Assembly: GCA_039925145.1 (NCBI GenBank)
Contig: JBDSZL010000061.1
Coordinates: 149,155 to 213,154 of the forward strand
Reading direction: 5' to 3'
Origin: JBDSZL01 sp039925145
GTDB taxonomy: Bacteria > Acidobacteriota > Vicinamibacteria > Vicinamibacterales > SCN-69-37
DNA: 64,000 nucleotides
Numbering within the stretch: the stretch's first letter is position 1; every line of letters starts with the position of its first letter. The notes beneath the pieces were generated by a model. The model had not been told where the DNA came from. It was given only the letters and a program-made list of their open reading frames with translations, and ran no database searches. Positions 1-7,937 of this stretch are shown piece by piece. The position numbers and the translations under genes are program-made.

Positions 1-823
1 TCTGAGAATCGCCGACCCGCTCGAACTCGCGTCCCTGCAGCACGCGGAGGAGCTTCGACTGCAGCCCGGGGCTCATGGTGCCAACTTCGTCGAGGAAGAG
101 GGTGCCGCGGTGTGCCTGTTCGAGCCGGCCCTGCCGGTTGGCGACGGCTCCCGTAAACGCACCGCGCACGTGCCCGAATAGCTCGGCCTCCAGCAATGTT
201 TCCGGGATGGCGCTGCAGTTCAGCGCCACGAACCGCTGCGTCCGGCGCGGACTGGCGTCATGAATGGCACGGGCTGCGAGCTCTTTGCCCGTGCCCGTTT
301 CGCCCGTGATCAGCACTGTGCTGGGTGTCCCCGCCACGGTTTTCAGCAGGTCGAACATCTGCTGCATGATCGGCGTGCAGCCGATGATCCCTTCGATGCC
401 GAACCGATCGTGCAGCTGTGCACGCAGGTATTCGTTCTCGGTTTTGAGCCGGCGTTTTTCGAGTGCGGCGGTCAGTTCGTGAAGCAGTTCCTCGAACTGA
501 AAGGGCTTGGTGATGAATCCTTCAGCCCCACGGCGGGTGACCTCGACCGCCTCGCGCACCGTGGCGAATCCGGTGATGACGATGGCGATGATGTCGGGGT
601 ACCTCGCCAGGGCCTCGTCGAGCACAGCCCGTCCGTCGACGCCGGGGAGCCGCAGATCGGTAATCAGAATGTCGAAGGCAAACTGCTTGAGCCGCTCGAC
701 CGCGTCCTCGCCGGTGCCGGCCTGCGTCACCACGAATCCGGACTCGCCGAGTCGCTCCGCAATGACGTCACGAAATCCGGTCTCATCGTCGACGAGTAGA
801 AGATGCTGGGAGGTCTCGGCCAT
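1..823 (-). CDS. Sigma-54-dependent response regulator, NtrC family (C-terminus cut by window edge)
   Basis: This is a two-component response regulator that would remodel sigma-54 RNA polymerase in the cytoplasm. About 274 residues are visible. A receiver domain spans about 1-120, with D12/D13, phosphoacceptor D56, T84 and K106. It is followed by an AAA+ domain with Walker A GETGTGKE (174-181), the sigma-54-contacting loop GAFTGA (221-226) and Walker B FLDEVG (about 242-247). The GAFTGA loop marks a true sigma-54 activator. The rest of the AAA+ domain and the expected C-terminal Fis-type HTH lie outside the window. The start is the ATG read from 823, directly before the receiver fold. A hybrid histidine kinase at 2613-4235 and a sigma-54-like promoter in front of the FliA-type gene are close by, so a regulatory link is plausible, though not shown by sequence alone. 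Confidence 0.95.
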   Translation of the reverse strand, partial: MAETSQHLLLVDDETGFRDVIAERLGESGFVVTQAGTGEDAVERLKQFAFDILITDLRLPGVDGRAVLDEALARYPDIIAIVITGFATVREAVEVTRRGAEGFITKPFQFEELLHELTAALEKRRLKTENEYLRAQLHDRFGIEGIIGCTPIMQQMFDLLKTVAGTPSTVLITGETGTGKELAARAIHDASPRRTQRFVALNCSAIPETLLEAELFGHVRGAFTGAVANRQGRLEQAHRGTLFLDEVGTMSPGLQSKLLRVLQGREFERVGDSQ

Positions 824-987
824 GCGCGACGGTATTTTGACACGAACGGATCCGATGGACGAGGCTATTCGCGCGACGCGAGATTCGACGATTGGCCCTT
901 CAAGGCTAAGGTCGCCGCAAAGCCCTACCGATACTGATGGAGACACGCTTCGGCACGTGGGGTTGAAGTTGTCAGTCTCGATCCTGG

Positions 988-1221
988 ATGGTTACGATGC
1001 TGCTTGATAGGAAGACTGTCTCGATTCCCAGAGCCTGCGAGCTGGTCGGCGTCAGCCGCCGGACAATCTACAACTGGATCTCCAGCGGTAAAGTGCAATA
1101 CGTCCGCACCGCCGGCGGGTCCGTGCGCATCTTCGAAGACACGCTGTGGCGTGATGCCGCCCAGGTCGTCGAGAACGATCACCTCGCCGATTGGAATCAG
1201 CGGCTCAGCCGTGGCGCCTGA
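988..1221 (+). CDS. Small excisionase/MerR-like helix-turn-helix DNA-binding protein
   Basis: This is a 77-residue protein that is almost entirely one winged-HTH of the excisionase (HTH_17) type. The segment VSIPRACELVGVSRRTIYNW is the helix-turn-helix and is followed by the wing strand VRTAGGSVRIFEDTLW. The family usually binds DNA as a transcription or recombination accessory factor. No integrase lies nearby, so a regulatory role is more likely. The start may be the ATG at 988 or at 997; neither has a strong Shine-Dalgarno sequence. Its stop codon overlaps the GTG start of the next gene, so the two are probably co-translated. It sits divergently from the sigma-54 activator. Confidence 0.75.
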   Translation: MVTMLLDRKTVSIPRACELVGVSRRTIYNWISSGKVQYVRTAGGSVRIFEDTLWRDAAQVVENDHLADWNQRLSRGA

Positions 1222-1465
1222 CATCGTCCCGGCTGCCGACGGCGAGACTGTCGGAGCTCCGACACCCGAGTTGTCCCAGGTCTTTCACCGGCTGAACAAC
1301 CAGCTCGGTGTGATTCTGGCGAATGCGGAGCTGCTCGAGGCACGTCTCACCGAGGAAACCCAGCGCGCCAGGGCCGGCCAAGTGGTCTGCGGCGCTCTCG
1401 ACGCCATCTCGGCGATCCAGGAATTACGGCGGATCGTGGCCGCCCAGCACCCCAGCCTCCGCTAA
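1211..1465 (+). CDS. Stand-alone histidine-kinase dimerisation (DHp/HisKA-like) domain protein
   Basis: This 84-residue protein begins at a GTG that overlaps the end of the HTH gene by 11 bases. After about 20 N-terminal residues comes FHRLNNQLGVILANAELLE, which resembles the H-box helix of HisKA domains (compare the ELNNPLATIL stretch of the kinase at 2613-4235). A second amphipathic helix then runs to the C-terminus. There is no HATPase domain, so it cannot autophosphorylate by itself. It could be a phosphotransfer or dimerisation adaptor, or a leftover of a larger kinase. The placement between a sigma-54 activator and a sigma factor suggests a signalling role. Similarity to HisKA is clear by eye; function is inference. 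Confidence 0.6.
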   Translation: MAPDIVPAADGETVGAPTPELSQVFHRLNNQLGVILANAELLEARLTEETQRARAGQVVCGALDAISAIQELRRIVAAQHPSLR

Positions 1466-1651
1466 GCTCCTTTTCGTCGGCCCGCTGACAATATTGAAAG
1501 CGGCGTCAAGATACGGACGTCTTTTCGTACGAACCTGCCGGAACTGCCCACAACTGCACACTTCGTCATTCGACTGTAAGTCACTGCAAAGACAGAACTT
1601 TATCGAGAATTGACACTCCTGCATGATTCGGCACTGGTCGACAGTTCCGCC

Positions 1652-1666
1652 TGGCATCCGAGTTGC
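1652..1666 (+). promoter_or_regulatory. Predicted sigma-54 (-24/-12) promoter of the FliA-type sigma gene
   Basis: TGGCAT-N5-TTGC matches the consensus TGGCAC-N5-TTGC at every conserved base except the final C of the -24 element. The invariant GG and GC are 10 bases apart, as required. Predicted transcription start is near 1678, leaving a leader of about 34 bases that contains the GAGGAGG ribosome site of the gene at 1712. The nearby sigma-54 activator gives it a candidate activator. Confidence 0.6.
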
Positions 1667-1711
1667 CTTAGTGGGTGTCCCCGGCTGGTCGGGATCGAGG
1701 AGGTTGTCGAA

Positions 1712-2548
1712 ATGCAGCTCGCGCCCTTGGCGGCATCCCAGCAAGAACGTGTCGAAGCTGGATTGCCATTTGTTGAATCTCTGGCCCGTCGCATGGCGTC
1801 CACCATGCCGCACTCCATCGACCTGGGCGACCTTGTACAGGACGGGGTGCTTGGCCTGATGGACGCGGCGGTGCGGTTCGACGAGGCGCGCGGCATCAAG
1901 TTCGAAACCTTTGCCGAACGACGCGTCAGAGGCGCCATGATCGATGCGCTGCGACGCAACGCATGGCCCCGAGGCGTCCGGCGCGTGCGCCGGGAGCTCG
2001 AGGGAGCGAGAGAACAGTTGCGGCGCGAGCTTGGAGCCGAACCGTCGCTCTCAGATCTCGCCAAGCGGGTCGGTATCGACGAACACCAGCTCGAGCGCAC
2101 CATCGTCCGGATCTCGACCATCGAATCCACCTCGCCACTCGCGAATCTCGAAACACTCGACTGCGCGTCCTTGCCTGCGGTACTCGTCCCGAGCGAGCCG
2201 ATGTCGCCCGACCGCCTCTTCGAACAGCATCAGACACGCGACCGCGTCCGTGGGGCGATGGCCCAGCTGCCCGCCCGCGAGCGACGGATTCTGGTGCTCT
2301 ACTACTTTGCCGAGGCGACGATGAAGGAAATCGGGCAGCAGATCGGGGTGAACGAGTCGCGGGTTTCGCAGTTGCACGCCAGGGCCGTCCAGCGCTTGCG
2401 CCGGGTTCTGGAAGGGCACGAACAGCCCAAGAAGCCACGTCTCGTTGCGCAGAAGACCAACCGGCCGCGGCTCGTCGCCGGCGCTGGTCGCCCACGCACC
2501 ATCGCCCGTCCCGCGCCCGTCGTCGAGGAACGTCGCGCTGTTGCGTAA
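1712..2548 (+). CDS. fliA: RNA polymerase sigma factor of the FliA/sigma-28 family
   Basis: This 278-residue alternative sigma factor directs RNA polymerase to flagellar or motility-type promoters in families where it has been studied. Region 2 (about residues 35-95) includes DLGDLVQDGVLGLMDAAVRF and FAERRVRGAMIDALRR. Region 3 follows (RRVRRELEGAREQLRREL). Region 4 has LPARERRILVLYYFAEATMKE and a DNA-binding helix (GVNESRVSQLHARAVQRLR). The start at 1712 is preceded by GAGGAGG at the right distance; an in-frame ATG-like start upstream would add unrelated residues. The last 45 or so residues after region 4 are basic and proline-rich with a repeated PRLVA motif, which is unusual for FliA. No flagellar gene or FlgM is visible nearby, so it may be a free-standing sigma-28 paralogue. 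Confidence 0.9.
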   Translation: MQLAPLAASQQERVEAGLPFVESLARRMASTMPHSIDLGDLVQDGVLGLMDAAVRFDEARGIKFETFAERRVRGAMIDALRRNAWPRGVRRVRRELEGAREQLRRELGAEPSLSDLAKRVGIDEHQLERTIVRISTIESTSPLANLETLDCASLPAVLVPSEPMSPDRLFEQHQTRDRVRGAMAQLPARERRILVLYYFAEATMKEIGQQIGVNESRVSQLHARAVQRLRRVLEGHEQPKKPRLVAQKTNRPRLVAGAGRPRTIARPAPVVEERRAVA

Positions 2549-2570
2549 CCGACACGCACTCACTGTCTGA

Positions 2571-2598
2571 GCGTCGTCCGGCCGATACCGGACGACGC
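2571..2598. terminator. Bidirectional hairpin between convergent genes
   Basis: A perfect inverted repeat with an 11-base-pair GC-rich stem (GCGTCGTCCGG) and a 6-base loop lies between the convergent sigma-factor and histidine-kinase genes. There is no U-tract on either strand, so it is a probable but not classical intrinsic terminator. Confidence 0.5.
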
Positions 2599-2612
2599 CA
2601 CACACCGTTGCG

Positions 2613-4235
2613 TTAGTGCAGCGTCTCGCGCGCCAGCCGGACCAGATCGCGAAGTCTGAACGGCTTCGGGACCCAGCGGCACCCGCTCTCCTCGAGAAAC
2701 CGTTCGGCCTCAGTGCCTGCGACGTCGCCCGTCACGAAAATCAGACGGCGCGCGATGTGGGGCATTTTCGCTGACACCTCCCGAAAGAACATCATCCCGT
2801 CGACCTTCGGCATCTTGAGGTCGCAGATGATCACGTCGTAGTGGCGCTCGCGGACTTTGCGGAGCGCTTCTTCGCCGTCCTGTGCCCGGTCTGGTTTGAA
2901 CCCTTCGTCGGCGAGAGCGGCGGCAACGGCCTCGCCAAGGGCGGCCTCATCCTCGATGACGAGCGCGCGCGTGCCCTTGGGTACCGCCGGCAGCGCCTGT
3001 GCCGGCGTGTTCGATTCGGGACTGCGGACCGTTGTTCCGCTCACGGGCAACTCGAGCACGAAGGAAGCGCCGCGCTGTGGCGAGGACCGCACCGTGATCC
3101 GTCCGCCGTGCTCCTGGGCAATCGCATACGCGACCGTCAGCCCCAGCCCGGTGCCCTTGCCGACGACCTTCGTCGTGAAAAACGGGTCGAAGACTTTCGG
3201 CTGGACGTCCTCGGGCACACCCGGGCCGTCGTCGCTCACCTCGAGTAGGACAGCGTCGCGACTCGGATCCTGCCAGGAGCGCAAAACGAGCGTGCCCCGG
3301 CCGTGGGCCTCGAGCATCGCCTGTTCCGCATTGATCACGAGATTCAGCACGATCTGCTGAATCTGATGCGGGTCGACGAAGACCGGCGGCAAGCCGGCAG
3401 CCAGGGCTTCGACGATGACGACGTTCGCAGCGCGCTGCTCGTAGGCACGAAGCGCGAGTGTCTCGCGAACGACCTGATTGACGTCCACCGTCGTCCGGGT
3501 TGTGTGCCGGCGCCGCGCGAACGTCTGCAGGTTTCGAACAATCCTCGCCGCGCGCTCGGCCGCGTTGTGAATGGCGTCGAGGTCGCGTCGTGTTTGTTCG
3601 TCGAGACGTCTCCCCGCCAGGCGCTCGGCACACGCGAGGATGGTGGCGAGCGGATTGTTCAGTTCGTGGGCGACTCCAGACATCGTCTGGCCGAGCGCGG
3701 CGAGCTTCTCGGCTTGCGAGAGTTGAAGATAGAGATCGCGCGCCTGATCCTGCAGCTTCTTGCGCTCCGTGACGTCGCGCATCATCGCTTCGACGCGCAG
3801 CGTAGAGCTGGACCCGACTGGCTCGGCCCGTGCCGTTACCTCGACCCACATCGCGGCGCCATCCACCCGACGCACCCGGAGCAGGTAGTCGCGTGCGAAC
3901 GAGTCCCGCGTGAGGTGCTGGATGAACTCGGCGCGCGCCTGCTCGTCGACGAACCGATCCTGATCGAGAGGGCGGATTTCGGCGGAGGGGGTCTCCTCGG
4001 GCCACCCGAAAATGAGCCGCAGGTGCGGATTGGCGGAAAGCGTGGCGGTCTCGGTCGGGCCGACCAGACCGATATACAACCCTTCCTGAAGGCCGTCGAA
4101 CAGCCGCGCGAACGCGTCCTCGGCAAGAGCGACGTCTCGATCCGGCGGGAGGGAGCCAAAGCTCTTGGGCACGTTAGAAAAGCCGGCCAGACCGCGACGG
4201 TTCCACTCGCATTCGTCTAGGCCGGATCTTACCAT
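2613..4235 (-). CDS. Hybrid sensor histidine kinase (PAS-HisKA-HATPase-REC)
   Basis: This 540-residue soluble kinase has four parts. A PAS domain lies at about 40-160 and ends in the typical RDVTERKKLQDQ connector. A HisKA domain carries phospho-acceptor H190 in GVAHELNNPLATIL. A HATPase_c domain (about 290-405) shows the N box (NLVINAEQA), G1 (DDGPGVPE), F box (FDPFFTTK) and G2 (GKGTGLGLT). A C-terminal receiver (421-540) carries D472 in ICDLKMPK and K near 514. No membrane segment is seen, so it senses a cytoplasmic signal through PAS. All catalytic motifs are intact. It converges on the FliA-type gene and could phosphorylate the sigma-54 activator at 1-823, but partner choice cannot be read from sequence. 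Confidence 0.95.
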   Translation of the reverse strand: MVRSGLDECEWNRRGLAGFSNVPKSFGSLPPDRDVALAEDAFARLFDGLQEGLYIGLVGPTETATLSANPHLRLIFGWPEETPSAEIRPLDQDRFVDEQARAEFIQHLTRDSFARDYLLRVRRVDGAAMWVEVTARAEPVGSSSTLRVEAMMRDVTERKKLQDQARDLYLQLSQAEKLAALGQTMSGVAHELNNPLATILACAERLAGRRLDEQTRRDLDAIHNAAERAARIVRNLQTFARRRHTTRTTVDVNQVVRETLALRAYEQRAANVVIVEALAAGLPPVFVDPHQIQQIVLNLVINAEQAMLEAHGRGTLVLRSWQDPSRDAVLLEVSDDGPGVPEDVQPKVFDPFFTTKVVGKGTGLGLTVAYAIAQEHGGRITVRSSPQRGASFVLELPVSGTTVRSPESNTPAQALPAVPKGTRALVIEDEAALGEAVAAALADEGFKPDRAQDGEEALRKVRERHYDVIICDLKMPKVDGMMFFREVSAKMPHIARRLIFVTGDVAGTEAERFLEESGCRWVPKPFRLRDLVRLARETLH

Positions 4236-4297
4236 CCGCTGTAGACTCGCTGGCAGACTCGCGCATCAGCGCGCGGGCGCAGATTCAGGCTCTTGTC

Positions 4298-5245
4298 ATG
4301 GCACGTCTCCCCAGGATCTCAGAGATCGACGGCTCGTCGCTTGGTAACGGATTCTTCCTCTGCGCGCGCAAGGAGCGGCGCACCGGCCGGGGCGGGGTGT
4401 TCCTCGTGCTGCTGCTGCAGGATGCCTCGGGAGAGATCGACGCCAAGATCTTTCAGGATGTCGACACTGCGGACCCGCAGTTCGACGTTGGCGAGTTCGT
4501 CGCCGTTCAGGGCAAGGGCAATCTGTTCAACAACCGGCTCGAGCTGATCGTCGACAAGATCAGGCGCATCATCCCCGAAGACTCGAAGCTCGGCTTCCGC
4601 GAGGAAGACTGCATCCCGTGCTCGCCTCGTCCAATCGACGAGATGTGGGCCGAGCTCGATGGACGCCTGGCGTCTATTCAGAACCCGCACATTCGTGACC
4701 TGCTGCTCCGTGTCGTGGCTCGCTATGGCGATCGGCTGAAGATCTGGCCCGCGGCGCGACAGGTCCATCACGCTTACCGTAGCGGGCTCCTCGAGCACGT
4801 CCTCAAGATCATGGACACGGTCGTGTTTCTTGCGGGCAGCTACGGGCTCAGGACCGATCTCGTGATTGCCGGAGCGCTGCTGCACGACATCGGCAAGCTG
4901 GAAGAGCTGCGCTACCAGGTGGCGATCGACTACTCAGTCGAGGGCAACCTGGTGGGACATATCGTGATCGGCGCCGGCATGCTGCGAGACATGCTGCGCG
5001 AGATGCCAGAATTCCCACCCGAACTGGCACTCGAGATCGAACACCTGATCCTGTCGCACCACGGATCGAAGGAGATGGGATCGCCGGTCAAGCCGATGAC
5101 AGCCGAAGCGCTGATCCTGGCGGCGGCCGACGATCTCGACGCGAAGCTCAACCAGGTGCGCCGTCATCTTGCCGACGATGCGACGAGCGGCCGATTCACG
5201 ACCTACCATCGCTACCTCGACCGGGTCCTGTTGAAACCTTCCTGA
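4298..5245 (+). CDS. HD-domain/OB-fold protein, YhaM-like 3'-5' exoribonuclease
   Basis: This 315-residue protein has an N-terminal OB-fold nucleic-acid-binding domain (about 15-95; LLLQDASGEIDAKIF then VAVQGKGNLFNN) and a C-terminal HD phosphohydrolase domain (about 145-290). The metal ligands expected of an HD domain are visible: H157/H158 and H167, the H196-D197 pair in LLHDIGK, H221, H254/H255 and D278. This architecture is that of YhaM/CbfA-type 3'-5' exoribonucleases, which trim RNA or DNA in the cytoplasm. The start at 4298 begins with MARLPRISEI, typical of the family. It is convergent with fabZ, with a 10-base gap. Confidence in the family is high; substrate is inferred. Confidence 0.92.
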   Translation: MARLPRISEIDGSSLGNGFFLCARKERRTGRGGVFLVLLLQDASGEIDAKIFQDVDTADPQFDVGEFVAVQGKGNLFNNRLELIVDKIRRIIPEDSKLGFREEDCIPCSPRPIDEMWAELDGRLASIQNPHIRDLLLRVVARYGDRLKIWPAARQVHHAYRSGLLEHVLKIMDTVVFLAGSYGLRTDLVIAGALLHDIGKLEELRYQVAIDYSVEGNLVGHIVIGAGMLRDMLREMPEFPPELALEIEHLILSHHGSKEMGSPVKPMTAEALILAAADDLDAKLNQVRRHLADDATSGRFTTYHRYLDRVLLKPS

Positions 5246-5255
5246 CCGTCGCCCG

Positions 5256-5732
5256 TCACGCGGATGGGGCGTCGGTGCCGTCGCTCCCCTGCTTCGGCCC
5301 CAGCGCAAACGTCATGGTCCCGTGACAGACGATGCGGCCGTTCACGCGTGCCGCGCCGCTCAAGACTCCCATCCGGCTGCGCAGGCGTTTCACCACCGCC
5401 TCGATTTCCACGGTGTCTCCGGGGTGAACCGGATGGCGATAGCGGACGCGTTCGATTCCCATGAAAAAGATCAGCTTCTCCCGGTTCTCCGGTTTCGCAA
5501 GAATCAGGATGGCGCCGACCTGGGCAATGGCTTCCGTGAGAATCGTGGGTGGCAGCACGGGCCGTTCGTTGACGCCGTGCCACAGGTAGCGCTCGTTGAG
5601 CGAGACATTTTTGATACCCACAATCCGTCGGTCCGGTTCGAAATCCTTGACGCGGTCGACCAGCAGGAATGGATACCTGTGCGGCAGGATGCGTTCAATC
5701 GCGGCGTAATCCAACGGAAGCTGTAAAGTCAT
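5256..5732 (-). CDS. fabZ: 3-hydroxyacyl-ACP dehydratase FabZ-like (divergent active-site loop)
   Basis: This 158-residue hotdog-fold protein is expected to dehydrate 3-hydroxyacyl-ACP in fatty-acid elongation. The N-terminal ILPHRYPFLLVDRV block is a near-perfect FabZ signature, and VRYRHPVHPGDTVEIEA is the second signature. The catalytic pair is H52 and E67 (TEAIAQVGA). The loop between them reads HGVNERPVLPPTIL instead of the usual HFPxxPxMPGVL. There is one extra residue, the conserved FP is lost, and a Pro replaces the conserved Gly. So it is FabZ by overall sequence, but substrate range could differ. It stands alone rather than in an lpx operon. The start ATG at 5732 is very close to a possible promoter (see 5744-5749). 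Confidence 0.85.
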   Translation of the reverse strand: MTLQLPLDYAAIERILPHRYPFLLVDRVKDFEPDRRIVGIKNVSLNERYLWHGVNERPVLPPTILTEAIAQVGAILILAKPENREKLIFFMGIERVRYRHPVHPGDTVEIEAVVKRLRSRMGVLSGAARVNGRIVCHGTMTFALGPKQGSDGTDAPSA

Positions 5733-5743
5733 TTCGCGGAAAG

Positions 5744-5749
5744 TATAAT
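5744..5749 (+). promoter_or_regulatory. Perfect TATAAT -10 element between divergent fabZ and phosphatase genes
   Basis: TATAAT lies 27 bases before the phosphatase start at 5777, in otherwise GC-rich DNA, without a convincing -35 box. Read on the other strand, the same stretch offers TATACT about 10 bases before the fabZ ATG, which would give a nearly leaderless fabZ transcript. Neither start is proven. Confidence 0.35.
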
Positions 5750-5776
5750 TCCAGCAGGTCCTGCCCCCGCCCGTTC

Positions 5777-7558
5777 ATGAATCAGTCCTCTGCCGACATC
5801 GACCCGCCCGTCCTATCGGGCTCCGAACGCGACATCCTGCTCACCTTGTTCGACCTCGGTCGAAAGGTGACCTCGGTGATCGACCTCGACGAGCTGCTGC
5901 CGAGGATTCCAGAGCTGATTGGGCGTCTCATCCAGTTCGACGCGTTTGCAGTGTACTTCGTCAGCGCCAAACGCGGGGAGATTACGCTCGGCTATGCCGT
6001 CGGCTATCCGGAGAGTGTCCCCGGGATTCGGATGTCCACGACGGACGGCATCCTGGGACGCGTCGTGAGCACGCAGCAGCCGGTGGTGGTAGGCGACGTG
6101 GCGCTCGACCCCAGCTATGTGAGCGTCGTTCCCGACATGCAGTCCACGCTGGCAGTGCCCCTGATTCACAAGGCCAAGTCGATTGGGGTGCTGAACCTGC
6201 TCAGTCGCGAGGGCGGGCGCTACTCTGAGCGCGACGTCGATATCCTGCGCCAGTTTGCCGCGCACGTCGCGACGGCCCTGGTCAATGCACGCCTCTTTGC
6301 GCAGGAGCGCCACGATGCCGATGCGTTCGAGACGCTGGCGGAGATTGGACGTGAGGTCGCCGCGCTCCTCGACCTGGACGAACTGCTCTCGCGAATTGCG
6401 CAACTCGGCCGCAAGCTGGTGGACTACCGCACGTTCGGCATCCTGCTCCTGAACGAAGCCACGGCCGAGCTCGAAATGCGCGCGGCTGTGCAGTACGGCG
6501 AGAAAGTCGTGCTGCCCACCGTCAGGCTCGGCGAGGGGCTGGTGGGATACGCCGCACTTCATCGCGAGCCGGTGCTCGTGCCAGATGTCTCTCAGGATCC
6601 GCGCTACATCAAGGTGGTCGACGACGTTCGGTCTGAACTCGTCGTGCCCATGATGCTGAAGGACCGATGCATCGGTGTGTTCGATCTCGAGAGTCCCGAG
6701 CTGGACGCGTTTTCCAAAAGAGATGTCGAGATCCTGACGTTGCTGGCCAGCCAGGCCGCAGTGGCGATCGAGAACGCTCGGCTCTACGAAGAACTGTCGG
6801 CGAACGAGGCCAGACTCGAGCGCGAGCTGCGCTTCGCCAAGCGTGTGCAGGCCGCACTGCTACCTACACAGCTGCCCAAGAAGGTGCGGGGCATCGACCT
6901 GGCGGTCTCGTTTGCGCCTGCACGGGAGCTCGGTGGCGACTTCCACGACTTTCTGCTCCCCGACTCGAATACGCTCGTCGTGGCCGTCGGTGACGTCTCA
7001 GGTAAAGGCGTGCCGGCTGCCCTGTACAGCGTCTTCGCCGGCGAACTGGTCCGCGGCCGTACGTTCCGGCGCCGTTTTCAGCTCGCGCCGTCGTCTCCGG
7101 CCAACGTGCTCATGTCGATCAACAGCGTGCTGCACGAGCGCCAGCTCGAGGAGTACTACTGCACGCTCTGTTACGCCAGCTTCGACCTGAAGCGACGCAT
7201 AGTGACGCTCGCAAATTCAGGTGTGCCGTATCCGGTGCGCGCCAGCGGCAGTGTGTGCGAGCTGATCGAGCTCCCTGGTGTGCCGCTCGGTTCGTTCTTT
7301 GGCGTGAGCTACGACGAAGTGGCGCTGCCGCTCAGCCCCGGCGACGTCTTCGTGTTCTGCTCGGACGGTGTGAACGAGGCGATGAACAGCGCGGGCGAGG
7401 AGTTCTCTTCGGCCCGGCTCCTGGATGTCGTGAGAGCGTCGGTCGGTGTGCCTGCGAAGGAAATTGTCGAACGCATTGCATCCGCTGTCGCAATGCACCG
7501 CGCGGGTTTTCCTCCCAACGACGACACCACCATCGTCGCCCTACGCATCACGCTCTGA
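5777..7558 (+). CDS. GAF-GAF-SpoIIE (RsbU-type) serine phosphatase
   Basis: This 593-residue cytoplasmic PP2C-type phosphatase typically dephosphorylates an anti-sigma-factor antagonist in partner-switching pathways. Two GAF domains (about 35-185 and 205-350) have similar sequences (FAVYFVSAKRGEITLGYAVG and FGILLLNEATAELEMRAAV). A short linker (ARLERELRFAKRVQAALLP) leads to the SpoIIE domain (about 390-593). Metal-binding motifs are complete: GGDFHDF, VGDVSGKGVPAAL, FCSDGVNEA and NDDTTIVAL, so it should be active. The start at 5777 (MNQSSADIDPP) is chosen because upstream in-frame residues overlap the fabZ promoter region. No anti-sigma factor or STAS antagonist is visible in the window. Confidence 0.93.
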   Translation: MNQSSADIDPPVLSGSERDILLTLFDLGRKVTSVIDLDELLPRIPELIGRLIQFDAFAVYFVSAKRGEITLGYAVGYPESVPGIRMSTTDGILGRVVSTQQPVVVGDVALDPSYVSVVPDMQSTLAVPLIHKAKSIGVLNLLSREGGRYSERDVDILRQFAAHVATALVNARLFAQERHDADAFETLAEIGREVAALLDLDELLSRIAQLGRKLVDYRTFGILLLNEATAELEMRAAVQYGEKVVLPTVRLGEGLVGYAALHREPVLVPDVSQDPRYIKVVDDVRSELVVPMMLKDRCIGVFDLESPELDAFSKRDVEILTLLASQAAVAIENARLYEELSANEARLERELRFAKRVQAALLPTQLPKKVRGIDLAVSFAPARELGGDFHDFLLPDSNTLVVAVGDVSGKGVPAALYSVFAGELVRGRTFRRRFQLAPSSPANVLMSINSVLHERQLEEYYCTLCYASFDLKRRIVTLANSGVPYPVRASGSVCELIELPGVPLGSFFGVSYDEVALPLSPGDVFVFCSDGVNEAMNSAGEEFSSARLLDVVRASVGVPAKEIVERIASAVAMHRAGFPPNDDTTIVALRITL

Positions 7559-7937
7559 TCCCCGCGGCCGCGTCCGCCATCGTTATGTCGCGGCGCCCCT
7601 CGTCGATGAAACGAACGAGACAGGTCCAGGGCTGGATCGCCAACCCTGGACTGAGCGGGGGGAATCAACGCGGAAAATAAGGACAGGTAAAAGCGGGGCT
7701 GAGAGGAAGTGAGCCGCCAGCAACCGTGAAAAAACGGCGGGATGCGGCGATGCCAGCGCCTGCCTGTCGAGATTACGCACCCCGTTGGCGACTGACGGCT
7801 CGATATCCTCGGACTTCAAATCTCGTGCCGGTCGAGCCAGCGCCAGACTTGCGCTAAAAGCCGATCGATGCTGGTGCGGTGTCTTGATCAGAGGGCGGGA
7901 TGTCTGGACGGACCTGCGCTCGCAGGACAGTCGACGC
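7559..7937. other. 379-base gene-free interval with possible structured RNA
   Basis: No credible protein is encoded here. Besides the hairpin at 7624-7651, a 90-base stretch can close on itself through GACAGG (7682-7687) with CCTGTC (7763-7768). It encloses a CCGT-loop-ACGG hairpin (7724-7737) and GGCT/AGCC arms. It lies between the phosphatase gene and the 3' end of a minus-strand gene, so it is not a leader of either. It may be a small RNA or a decayed mobile element; I do not recognise the family. Confidence 0.35.
7624..7651 (+). terminator. Hairpin downstream of the phosphatase gene
   Basis: GTCCAGGG and CCCTGGAC form a perfect 8-base-pair stem around a 12-base loop, 65 bases after the phosphatase stop. 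No U-run follows, so terminator function is only probable. Confidence 0.4.

Noticed and set aside
1610..1640. TTGACA at 1610 as a -35 box for the sigma gene
   Set aside because: No -10 hexamer at 16-18 bases downstream; the sigma-54 element at 1652 explains the region better.
7695..7758. TPP-riboswitch-like words (GGGGCTGAGAG and GATGCCAGCG)
   Set aside because: The intervening conserved core (ACCTGATCTGGATAA) is missing and no thiamine gene follows, so the resemblance is chance.
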